From assembly GCA_963721725.1 (NCBI GenBank), contig CAVRLX010000007.1, forward strand, positions 62,001 through 126,000: a DNA stretch of 64,000 nucleotides, in the 5' to 3' direction. This DNA comes from RI-153 sp963721725 (lineage in GTDB: Bacteria > Chloroflexota > Anaerolineae > Caldilineales > Caldilineaceae). The notes below the pieces were generated by a model that saw only the letters and a list, made by a program, of their open reading frames with translations, had not been told where the DNA came from and ran no database searches. Both the position numbers and the translations under genes were made by a program. Below are positions 1 to 6,998 of the stretch, piece by piece (the first letter of the stretch is position 1; each line of letters starts with the position of its first letter).

Positions 1-35
1 TTTGCTTCGCTAGAAACAACTAACATACGGGCCAT
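1..35 (-). CDS. N-terminus of a gene running off the left edge, possibly a response-regulator-like protein
   Basis: On the minus strand an ATG at 35 is preceded by a strong ribosome binding site (GAGGAGAG, plus positions 44-52) and opens the frame M-A-R-M-L-V-V-S-S-E-A to the window edge. The start resembles the first beta strand of receiver domains (M-A-R-I-L-V-V-D-D), and the gene has the same orientation as the chemotaxis operon. The usual acidic pair is replaced by Ser-Ser, and only 11 residues are visible, so the family is a guess. It lies beyond the operon terminator at 434-468 and is probably a separate transcript. Confidence 0.4.
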   Translation of the reverse strand, partial: MARMLVVSSEA

Positions 36-52
36 GTTGAACTCTCTCCTCT

Positions 53-433
53 AATGTTTCTATAATCAGCGGTTTGATGCGATGAGGCTTCGCAGCGCCT
101 CTGATTTGTAAATACAATCTTTTTGTTGATATTCACAACTATTTCTTGATGTTAAAGATAACAAATACTTTACGCTTTGATTATGGTACGCTGGTCATGG
201 TTTGTCGGAGTACCATGGGACTAATTCAGGCTAATTTGGGCGTTTTGTTGCCCCTAGTAGCCATTACGAACTACTAAAGAGGCAGGGAAAGCATATTTAC
301 AGAGCACTTACACTATATTTAGACCCCAGCATGTCATCCAAACCGCGGATGAATCGTTTCCCAGCCAGATCGGCTTTTTTCTCGGAAAGGGCGTAACTAC
401 TGGTTGTGTGCGGTTGGCTGAAGCAGAGAGGGT
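53..433. other. Intergenic stretch without a supported gene
   Basis: This AT-richer stretch separates the chemotaxis terminator from the minus-strand start at position 35. The open frames here are short, overlap on both strands and lack ribosome binding sites. It must contain the promoter of the left-edge gene, but I see no hexamer pair convincing enough to report. Confidence 0.5.
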
Positions 434-468
434 TGAAAAACAAAGCCCGGAATCGAACAGATTCCGGG
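434..468 (-). terminator. Rho-independent terminator of the chemotaxis operon
   Basis: Plus positions 446-468 form a hairpin with arms cccggaatc and gattccggg around a 5-base loop. On the minus strand the stem is followed by CTTTGTTTTT, a proper U-rich tail. It lies about 90 bases after the cheX stop and fits as the end of the minus-strand che operon. Confidence 0.8.
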
Positions 469-555
469 TGAACCACAAATTTATTTTGTCTATGCACACT
501 ATGCATATCATAGGCATGAAGGCAATGAGGGATCGAGAAAACGAACGCTCGTCTA

Positions 556-1080
556 TTAATTCATACGCTCCGGCATTGTCATTTTGCCGTTTTGTCCTGT
601 ATAGGCGGCGGTCGCTCTGGGATCTTCACGCAGCGCAATATGAATGGACATATCGCCCAGGTTTGTCTTCAGCGGCACCACAAGGCGCTTAAAGTCCAAC
701 GTAGACAACATGGTTCCTCGGCCCACCACCAGCGTTGGCACCGAGATCGAGCAACGATAGCCCGCTTCGGCTAGATGGGTGGTGGCGACGCCGGTAATGA
801 CATTGCCCATTTCGGCAATGCCGCTTTGGGCCAGTTCGTCGAAATCCTGGAGTTCCTGGCCGAGCATGGTGGAGACCAATTTCAAGGCCATGGGAACGCT
901 CATGCTAAATAACACGACACCGCGCACGTCACCGACAACGCTTAGAAGGACAGTTACATCAGAGGGCGTGTAGCAAGTATTTTCTAGAGATACTTCCCCG
1001 CGCACCACGGTGGCCCCTACCTCTGTTGCCAACACCGCTTTTGCTGCTTTCAAAAATGGATTCATGAAATTGACGCTCAC
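556..1080 (-). CDS. cheX: CheX/CheC-type CheY-P phosphatase
   Basis: The 174-residue protein has the CheC/CheX fold signature. The helix with S-G-I-A-E-M-G-N puts Glu90 and Asn93 in the E-x2-N pattern that these phosphatases use to remove phosphate from CheY-P. Only one such helix is evident, as in CheX, whereas CheC and FliY often carry two. The start is a GTG at 1080 with AGGAG eight bases upstream; an ATG six codons inside is the alternative. It is the last gene of the minus-strand operon after cheW, cheA, cheY, cheB and cheR, which supports a role in ending the chemotaxis signal in the cytoplasm. The 165-base spacer to cheR contains a family B repeat, so it may be expressed somewhat apart from the upstream genes. 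Confidence 0.82.
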   Translation of the reverse strand: MSVNFMNPFLKAAKAVLATEVGATVVRGEVSLENTCYTPSDVTVLLSVVGDVRGVVLFSMSVPMALKLVSTMLGQELQDFDELAQSGIAEMGNVITGVATTHLAEAGYRCSISVPTLVVGRGTMLSTLDFKRLVVPLKTNLGDMSIHIALREDPRATAAYTGQNGKMTMPERMN

Positions 1081-1138
1081 TGCAAATTCTCCTAACCTCT
1101 AATAGTCAAAATCGTTTCATTCTCTTCTTGACCTGTTT

Positions 1139-1206
1139 ATACTTCGCAGCACACAAGGACATTTTTCAAAGACCAGAAACTCTTCCTTTGGGGCGCTGCT
1201 TAGCAT
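1139..1206. repeat. Dispersed palindromic repeat, family B, copy 1 (degenerate)
   Basis: A roughly 68-base imperfect palindrome in the cheX-cheR spacer. It begins atacttcgcagc and ends gctgcttagcat. Its loop contains tcaaagaccagaaac, close to the tcaaagagcagaaac loop of the copy at 46654-46718 and to the reverse complement of the copy at 45161-45228. It has more mismatches than the other two and is probably an older insertion. Confidence 0.6.
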
Positions 1207-1245
1207 ACCGGACAAACTCAACCGAATCCAACCCCGGAAGTGGGG

Positions 1246-2166
1246 CTATGTCCCCACGTACCGATAGAACGAAGGGGCAATGTATTCAAACCCAAGTTGT
1301 TGATAATTTGCGATTGTTTCTGTGCTCCCGATGAAAAAGTAGCCACCGGGTCGGAGTGATCGGGCTAGCCGTGCATAGACCTGGGGTTTCACATCCATAG
1401 TAAAGTAAATAACCACATTCCGACACATGATTAGATCGAATTTTCGAGCCGCTTCATCTTTTAACAAATTAAAATGTCCGAATTCAGTCATACTACGCAG
1501 CGCCGGTTTGATCGAGAATAATTGTCCGTTGACTGGCTTCATGTAGGCACTGCTCAACTCCGGGGGCAATTCTCGGATCTCATTTTGAAAGTAAGGTCCG
1601 CCTGCTTTGGCCCGCTCTAGCACTCGTCCATCAATATCAGTGCCCCAGACATAGTTGCGCCGTGCCGCGCTCATCTCGCTTAACAACATGGCTAGCGTAT
1701 AGGCTTCTGCGCCGATGGAACAGCCTACGCTCCAGGCATTGATCCCCTGGGGCGAACGGGCGAGTAGTTCGGGCAAGACCCGCTGGCGCAGAAAGTTCCA
1801 TTTTTCCGCATCCCGATAGAAGGACGAAACATTAATCGTGATGAAGTCTTGAAAATAATCTAACTCGACCTGTTCTCTACGCAGGCTATAGACATAATCC
1901 GGCCAGCTTTTGGCTGTGCGCCGTTCAAGCAGCGTAGTCAGCCGCCGTTCCATTTGTTGCGTGCGATAATGGTTCAGATCAAGGTCAAGCAGTTCCAGAA
2001 CGGCATCGCGCAGCAATTTATAGTGGTCGTCCGCAATAGTCCATTTATTCGTATCCGTCAACCCAGGGAACAACTGACTGTTCTGGAAAAGATTTGTCGG
2101 TGTGGAAAAAGAGCCTTTTTCATTTGCCGTTGCAAAAGCGCCGGGTGCATTGTTAAGATTTCTCAT
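1246..2166 (-). CDS. cheR: Chemotaxis protein methyltransferase CheR
   Basis: CheR methylates glutamates on chemoreceptors using S-adenosylmethionine. The 306-residue protein has an approximately 40-residue unconserved N-terminal extension, then the all-helical CheR N domain (about 45-110) with its conserved I-N-V-S-S-F-Y-R-D end. The SAM-binding domain follows with S-V-G-C-S-I-G-A-E-A-Y (147-156), the acidic G-T-D-I-D turn near 176 and the C-R-N-V-x-I-Y-F motif near 241. The ATG at 2166 overlaps the cheB stop by four bases (ATGA), indicating translational coupling. Pairing with CheB gives the receptor adaptation module, although no methyl-accepting receptor gene lies in this window. Confidence 0.93.
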   Translation of the reverse strand: MRNLNNAPGAFATANEKGSFSTPTNLFQNSQLFPGLTDTNKWTIADDHYKLLRDAVLELLDLDLNHYRTQQMERRLTTLLERRTAKSWPDYVYSLRREQVELDYFQDFITINVSSFYRDAEKWNFLRQRVLPELLARSPQGINAWSVGCSIGAEAYTLAMLLSEMSAARRNYVWGTDIDGRVLERAKAGGPYFQNEIRELPPELSSAYMKPVNGQLFSIKPALRSMTEFGHFNLLKDEAARKFDLIMCRNVVIYFTMDVKPQVYARLARSLRPGGYFFIGSTETIANYQQLGFEYIAPSFYRYVGT

Positions 2167-3293
2167 ACCTTTGCTCGTTCTGAGATAAATCGACCTAAAA
2201 GTTCTGGCGAACCAACCGCCTGGGCCAGATTGGCTTCCACGATATGACGGGGCATCCCATAGACTACTGAACTTTCCTGATCCTGTGCAATGACCTTGCC
2301 GCCCTGGTGGTAAATTTCTTGAACCCCTGCATATCCATCTTTCCCCATGCCCGTTAAGACAACCGCCAGAATCTGTGGACCGTAGAGCCGGGCCAAGCTC
2401 TTCATCGTCACATCGGCAGCCGGGCGGACACCGTTGACGGCGGGTGCTTCGGAAAGCCGAGCAATACCGTTTTCGTCGAAGACCAGATGAAAGCCACCGG
2501 GTGCGACTAAAAATTGTCCCCGCTGGATCTGATCGCCCGCTTTCGCTTCGACAATGCGATAGCCGCAGATTTTGTCGAGCCGTTGGCTGAGGATGGTCGT
2601 AAACCCAACAGGCATATGTTGGACAATGACACCGCCAATCGGCAGATCTGGAGCAATGGCTGAAAAAAAGTTCGTCAGGGCGGTTGGCCCGCCGGTGGAG
2701 CTGGCAACGGCTATCAACGTATCACTGGCTCGGAGCGGTGAAACTACTCCTTTGGCGGCTGGTGGCGGCTGCATCAACCGTGTTGACAGGGCGGGCGCTT
2801 CGGCTGTGGGAGCCTTTCGGCGGAGGCGAGCACGCACAGAGGAATGGGCGGCGTGGCGGATCTTCTCGATTAAGATCTCGACTGTATCGGCCATGGTGGT
2901 GCCAGGTTGCGGCTTCACCACAAAGTCAAAAGCGCCAATCTCCAGTGCTTGGAGCGTCACCTCTGCGCCTTCTGATGTCAAATTGCTCAGCATGATCACG
3001 GGTAATGGATGCGTCCCCATTAATTGGGCCAGCGCTTCTAGCCCATTCATTTCTGGCATTTCCACATCGGAAATCACCACATCCGGCTTTAGATCTTCGA
3101 CCAACGTCAGGAGTTCACGTCCATTCTGGCCTTGTCCCACCACCTGTACATCGGGGAAACGGCTCAGATGTCGATTCAGCGTAAGCCGAATTAGCGCAGA
3201 ATCGTCAACGGTCAGCACACGAATGGGGGCGACAGGTTCGGCGGTGGTGACTGTTTGCGAGCGACTTTCTCGAACTGGAACACGGAAACTCAT
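2163..3293 (-). CDS. cheB: Chemotaxis response regulator protein-glutamate methylesterase CheB
   Basis: CheB removes receptor methyl groups when its receiver domain is phosphorylated by CheA. The receiver domain has the acidic pair V-D-D-S-A and the phosphoacceptor Asp76 in S-D-V-E-M-P-E-M-N-G, then K128. A linker leads to the esterase domain with the expected triad: Ser199 in A-S-S-T-G-G, His226 in V-Q-H-M-P and Asp319 in T-G-M-G-K-D-G. Numbers count from the ATG at 3293; a TTG two codons earlier is also possible, since GAGG lies 5 bases before the TTG and 11 before the ATG. It follows cheY after about 36 bases and overlaps cheR by four. Confidence 0.93.
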   Translation of the reverse strand: MSFRVPVRESRSQTVTTAEPVAPIRVLTVDDSALIRLTLNRHLSRFPDVQVVGQGQNGRELLTLVEDLKPDVVISDVEMPEMNGLEALAQLMGTHPLPVIMLSNLTSEGAEVTLQALEIGAFDFVVKPQPGTTMADTVEILIEKIRHAAHSSVRARLRRKAPTAEAPALSTRLMQPPPAAKGVVSPLRASDTLIAVASSTGGPTALTNFFSAIAPDLPIGGVIVQHMPVGFTTILSQRLDKICGYRIVEAKAGDQIQRGQFLVAPGGFHLVFDENGIARLSEAPAVNGVRPAADVTMKSLARLYGPQILAVVLTGMGKDGYAGVQEIYHQGGKVIAQDQESSVVYGMPRHIVEANLAQAVGSPELLGRFISERAKV

Positions 3294-3329
3294 GGGCAAG
3301 GTAGCCTCATCGATCTGGGAAAGAGAGCG

Positions 3330-3689
3330 TTACATTAATAGCTTTGTCAACGATTTCAAAACCCGATCTGGCTCAAAGGGCTTCACAATAAAATCTTTGG
3401 CACCTGCTTTGATGGCCTCAATCACCACATTTTGTTGGCCCATGGCGGTGAGCATGGCAACCCGAGCCGATGGGTCCAACTCGCGGATGGCCCGCAGCGC
3501 GTTCAGACCGTCCATTTCTGGCATACTAATATCCATCAAGACTGCATCGGGAGATTCAACCTGATATTTTTCCACAGCCTGCACGCCATTTTCCGCCTCG
3601 ATCACGGTAAAACCCTGATCGGTGAGAATCCGTGCGCAACGCACCCGCATAAACTTTGCATCATCAACAATCAAAATTTTCTGAGCCAT
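3330..3689 (-). CDS. cheY: Chemotaxis response regulator CheY
   Basis: A 119-residue stand-alone receiver domain. Visible landmarks are the acidic pair Asp9-Asp10, phosphoacceptor Asp53 in L-M-D-I-S-M-P-E-M-D-G, Thr81 and Lys103 in V-K-P. These match CheY, which carries phosphate from CheA to the flagellar switch or another motility output. The start at 3689 is chosen because AAGGAG lies just upstream; a longer open frame reaching 3791 has no such site and adds residues unlike the family. It sits between cheA and cheB. No motor genes are visible here, so the output cannot be deduced. Confidence 0.9.
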   Translation of the reverse strand: MAQKILIVDDAKFMRVRCARILTDQGFTVIEAENGVQAVEKYQVESPDAVLMDISMPEMDGLNALRAIRELDPSARVAMLTAMGQQNVVIEAIKAGAKDFIVKPFEPDRVLKSLTKLLM

Positions 3690-4015
3690 TCTTTTCTCCT
3701 TATAAATTGCAGCCAGCAACAAAATTGATGGTCTTGGCAATGGATGTTGGCCCATGGTGAACATGCCATCTATGCACACAGCCAAACGCACAAAAATCTA
3801 TACTATCTATACGTCAGGGTGCGACGCACTCGCCACATACTTTTCAGCCCAATCTACCCTCGGCGAGTGCGGCGCACCTATATCGTTACAATCTACAAAT
3901 GCACATAGTGAACTAACGACAGACCAAAAGTGCAGCCCGGCACTGGACCGTCATCCCATGGGAACCCCAAGGTTTTCCTGGGGCTTGCCACTAAAATTCA
4001 GCCTTGCTGTCTGTT
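3690..4015. other. Spacer between cheA and cheY carrying a family A repeat
   Basis: This 326-base spacer within the operon has no supported gene. It contains a family A palindrome at 3818-3878 and, nearer the cheA end, a weak hairpin built on CCCCAGG and CCTTGGGG without a U-tract. The palindrome could act as an intra-operon RNA processing or attenuation structure, but that is speculation. Confidence 0.5.
3818..3878. repeat. Dispersed palindromic repeat, family A, copy 1
   Basis: Arms ggtgcgacgcactcgcc (3818-3834) and ggcgagtgcggcgcacc (3862-3878) differ at one pairing position and enclose a 27-base loop with the family word cttttcagccc. Near-identical elements lie at 28029-28091, 38762-38823 and 55010-55073. 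Confidence 0.88.
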
Positions 4016-4265
4016 TTACGAAGCCGTTTTTGCGCTTTTGAAGGTAACTTTATTCATCGCCATGTCCACCAGCGCGCCCACATCGGCAATTAAGCCAATA
4101 CGTCCATCGCCCAAAAGCGTTGCCCCCGAGAGACCGCGTACATTGTTGATGGGATAGCCAAGCGATTTGATCACCACATCTTGCTTACCCAGCAGCCGTT
4201 CCACCACTACCCCAAAGCGGGTATCTCGATGATTAAGGGATACCACAAACTCACCATTGGCACTG
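4016..4265 (-). pseudogene. cheA: C-terminal part of the CheA CheW-like domain, displaced by a frameshift
   Basis: After the apparent cheA stop at 4251 the next frame continues the same domain: N-G-E-F-V-V-S-L-N-H-R-D-T-R-F-G-V-V-V-E, then G-L-S-G-A-T-L-L-G-D-G-R-I-G-L-I-A-D-V. This is the normal end of a CheA regulatory domain. No ribosome binding site supports separate translation, and the first part of this open frame (up to 4354) is a shadow of cheA. The codon phase differs by one base from cheA, which is consistent with one extra base somewhere between about 4262 and 4320. Confidence 0.8.
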
Positions 4266-6170
4266 CTGTGCGCTTTCGCCGCCAACACTTTCCGCCTCAG
4301 TTTCTCCAAAAATTCGCGCCAGCCGAAAGAGCGGCAGAATCTCGCCACGCACATACGCTGCTTCGCGCTTGCGCACCGTGCTCACCGTGTTGGGATCCAG
4401 CTTAAAAATCTCCAACACATTGGTCAACGGCAGGGCAAAGACCTGTTTTTGCACCTCCACTAGCAAGGTCGGAATAATCGCCAGGGTCAGCGGTAGACGC
4501 AGTTCAAAGGTTGTACCTGCGCCGGGCGTGCTATAGGCCACCACCGAGCCATTCAAGCGTTGAATATTGCTGCGCACTACATCCATGCCCACGCCCCGCC
4601 CCGACAGATCGCTCACCTCAGCGGCGGTACTTAGCCCCGGCGAAAAGATTAAATCGATGGCTTCGGCATAGCTCAACGTAGCTGCCTGTTCGCGGGTGAT
4701 CAAGCCCATGGTCACGGCCTTTTGCTTCACACGCTCAGCGTTGATGCCGCGGCCATCATCCGAGACGGTAATCACAATATTGCCTTCTTCCGAGCGGGCA
4801 CTAAGCTCCAGCCAGCCCGTGAGCGGCTTGCCCAACGCCTGTCGATCCTCTACCGTCTCAATGCCGTGATCAATGGCATTGCGTACCAGATGCAAAAGGG
4901 GATCGCTGACCTGCTCGATCACAGAACGGTCCACTTCGGTGTCCTGCCCAGACAATACCAACTCGACCTGTTTGCCCAACTCCTGGCCGATCTGGCGCAC
5001 CAACCGGGGAAATTTGTTAAAGACATACTCAATCGGCTGCATCCGGGCTTTGACCACTTCATCGTGCAGCCGGTCTGTAATTGTGGACAGATGAGTAATC
5101 GTGTCGTTAAGCATGCTAAGCTGATCTTCGGCCAACATGTGGCTGAGATCTTCGTAGATCTTGAACATGCGGTTGCGGTCGGTAACCAACTCTCCAGCCA
5201 GGTTCATTAAGTTATCCAGCCGTTCAATGCTGGTACGCACCGTGCGCCCTGCACTGCGTTGCTGGCTCGCGTCCTTCGATGTGCCATCTTCGTCAGCAGA
5301 TTCGCCACCGCTGCCTTCGATGCTCTCATCCGCATTAACCGAGACCGCCAGACCAACGGTATCAATCTCCGTGACGCTGGAAACCGCAACCGGCTCCTCA
5401 GTATCGGACTTAAGCAAAATGTCCGTGGCGTTGGTCAGATCGGTTACGTGCACACTAAGCAGATCAGGAATCGAGGCGGCTTCTTCCTGAATTTGCTCCT
5501 GGGGCAAGCGGGTTGCCACCACCGATATCATCACTTGTTGCCCAACGCCCATTTCTAATTCGTCCACCGTGGGCACAGACGCGATGATTTCAGCGCCCAA
5601 TTGCTCCAGTTGTAAATAGACTTGGAGCAGCCGGGCCAGCGGCGCAACGCCCGCTGGGTCCGCCTCCGTATAGATGACCAGAATATTTTGCTGATTCGCC
5701 AACGCTTCCTGAACTACTTGGCGTGCAGCAGCATCCAGCGCGGGGAGTTCTATGTTGAGCTGCGCCTGGGGTGGGATTTCCTGAACCAACTGTTTTTCGA
5801 GCCGTTTGACCAATTCATCAACCTTGACCGAGGGAACCCTGTCATTAACCACATCGTTGAGAAACTGTTTCAGGCTATCCACTACCACAAAGAGTACATC
5901 CACCATTTCGCTGGTGACGATCAATTCGTGTTGACGCACTTTGTCCAACACTGTTTCGGCGGCGTGAGCCACATGTGCCATTGGGTTATGGCCGATGCTA
6001 CCTGCCGCTCCCTTCAGCGTGTGAACTGCCCGAAAGATGCGATTGATCAGGTGGTCATCAGTGGAGTGTTCGATTAAGACCAGATCGCTGTCCAGCGATT
6101 CGAGAAGTTCGTTTGCCTCCTCAAAAAAAACGTCTGCTTCATCTGAAGTTAGATCGTAATGGTTACTCAC
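4251..6170 (-). CDS. cheA: Chemotaxis histidine kinase CheA (3' end frameshifted)
   Basis: CheA autophosphorylates in response to receptors and passes phosphate to CheY and CheB. As read it has 639 residues: an HPt domain with His50 in A-V-H-T-L-K-G-A-A-G, a variable P2-like region, the dimerisation helices near 310-385 (E-R-L-D-N-L-M-N-L-A-G-E-L) and an ATPase domain. The ATPase has an N box L-V-R-N-A-I-D-H-G-I-E (428-438), D-D-G-R-G-I (471-476) and G-R-G-V-G-M-D-V-V (524-532). A CheW-like domain begins near 560 but breaks off after S-A-Q-Q-C-Q-W. The missing 80 or so residues continue in the next frame to 4016, so the intact protein would be about 720 residues. The start is GTG at 6170 with GAGGA upstream. 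A sequencing indel is more likely than decay, because every other domain is intact. Confidence 0.92.
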   Translation of the reverse strand: MSNHYDLTSDEADVFFEEANELLESLDSDLVLIEHSTDDHLINRIFRAVHTLKGAAGSIGHNPMAHVAHAAETVLDKVRQHELIVTSEMVDVLFVVVDSLKQFLNDVVNDRVPSVKVDELVKRLEKQLVQEIPPQAQLNIELPALDAAARQVVQEALANQQNILVIYTEADPAGVAPLARLLQVYLQLEQLGAEIIASVPTVDELEMGVGQQVMISVVATRLPQEQIQEEAASIPDLLSVHVTDLTNATDILLKSDTEEPVAVSSVTEIDTVGLAVSVNADESIEGSGGESADEDGTSKDASQQRSAGRTVRTSIERLDNLMNLAGELVTDRNRMFKIYEDLSHMLAEDQLSMLNDTITHLSTITDRLHDEVVKARMQPIEYVFNKFPRLVRQIGQELGKQVELVLSGQDTEVDRSVIEQVSDPLLHLVRNAIDHGIETVEDRQALGKPLTGWLELSARSEEGNIVITVSDDGRGINAERVKQKAVTMGLITREQAATLSYAEAIDLIFSPGLSTAAEVSDLSGRGVGMDVVRSNIQRLNGSVVAYSTPGAGTTFELRLPLTLAIIPTLLVEVQKQVFALPLTNVLEIFKLDPNTVSTVRKREAAYVRGEILPLFRLARIFGETEAESVGGESAQQCQW

Positions 6171-6225
6171 AGCGGTCCTCTATCAACAGATGCGAAAAGA
6201 ATGAAACAACACTGGTCCGCGCGGA

Positions 6226-6759
6226 TCACTCTGCGGCAATCTCCTCAAATTCGTGCTTTTCACTTTCGTTCAACAGCCGATGCACATCCAGTAGGATGAT
6301 CAGATATCGCTCTTGTTTGGCAATCCCACGCAAATAGGTGTCGGCGATTAACGTCGTCAACTGCGAAGGTGGCTCAATTACGTCCTGCGGAACTTTGACA
6401 ACTTCGCGTACGCTATCGACAATCAACCCCAGGCGATTGCCCATCGTCTGGATCACCATAATGCGTGTGTCACGGCCATAGGCACGAGCAGGCAGACCCA
6501 GACGTTTACGCAGATCCATCACCGGCACAATTTGCCCACGCAAATTGATCACGCCTTCAATAAAATCGGGGGCCTGTGGAATCCGTGTAATATCTAGCAT
6601 GGTGTTGATTTCCCAGACTTCGCTGATTTCAACCCCATAATGCTCGTTGTCTAGTGTGAAGATCACCAAATGTTCTTCACGCGGTAACGTGGCAGTCTTC
6701 TGCTGATGGGCCCCGTAGATTTTGGTACGGTGCTCACGAATGGCCGATGCTGCGGTCAT
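6226..6759 (-). CDS. cheW: Chemotaxis coupling protein CheW
   Basis: The 177-residue protein is a single CheW domain that bridges CheA and chemoreceptors. Conserved stretches are H-L-V-I-F-T-L-D-N-E-H-Y-G-V (near 32-45), F-I-E-G-V-I-N-L-R-G-Q-I-V-P-V-M-D-L-R near 86-104, the R-I-M-V-I-Q segment and V-R-E-V-V-K-V-P near 140. A roughly 25-residue polar N-terminal extension precedes the domain. The ATG at 6759 has GAAGGA upstream. It is the first gene of the minus-strand che operon, 55 bases before cheA, and the operon promoter must lie in the 240-base region shared with the divergent gene starting at 6999. Confidence 0.92.
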   Translation of the reverse strand: MTAASAIREHRTKIYGAHQQKTATLPREEHLVIFTLDNEHYGVEISEVWEINTMLDITRIPQAPDFIEGVINLRGQIVPVMDLRKRLGLPARAYGRDTRIMVIQTMGNRLGLIVDSVREVVKVPQDVIEPPSQLTTLIADTYLRGIAKQERYLIILLDVHRLLNESEKHEFEEIAAE

Positions 6760-6947
6760 AAAACGTTCCTTCTTCCTGATCCAACTGTCGTCGGGACATA
6801 TAAAATGAGTTGAAGGGATTCTGACTGATTACTGCTGTTACATTTTCTACAGTTTAGAAAGATTTCGTTATGGGATATTTGTCGCATTTATACAATGCAT
6901 TATTTTTGATTGGACTCATTTTTTGATTTTGTCCAGATTCGCCTAAT

Positions 6948-6975
6948 TTGGCTTAACCAGTCCTTTTTTTATACA
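6948..6975 (+). promoter_or_regulatory. Possible sigma-70-type promoter for the gene at 6999
   Basis: TTGGCT at 6948-6953 and TATACA at 6970-6975 are separated by 16 bases and lie about 24 bases before the GTG start. Each hexamer matches four of six consensus positions, so this is only a candidate. Confidence 0.33.
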
Positions 6976-6998
6976 CTAATTGTGAGGTTGAATCACCT

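Noticed and set aside
2572..3564. Open frame of 330 codons on the plus strand opposite cheB and cheY
   Set aside because: cheB and cheY are fully supported on the minus strand. This frame has low-complexity Ser/Arg/Thr composition and crosses both genes.
4016..4354. Separate small CheW-like gene after cheA
   Set aside because: Its first 30 codons are cheA sequence in the wrong frame and it lacks a ribosome binding site. It is the displaced end of cheA after an indel.
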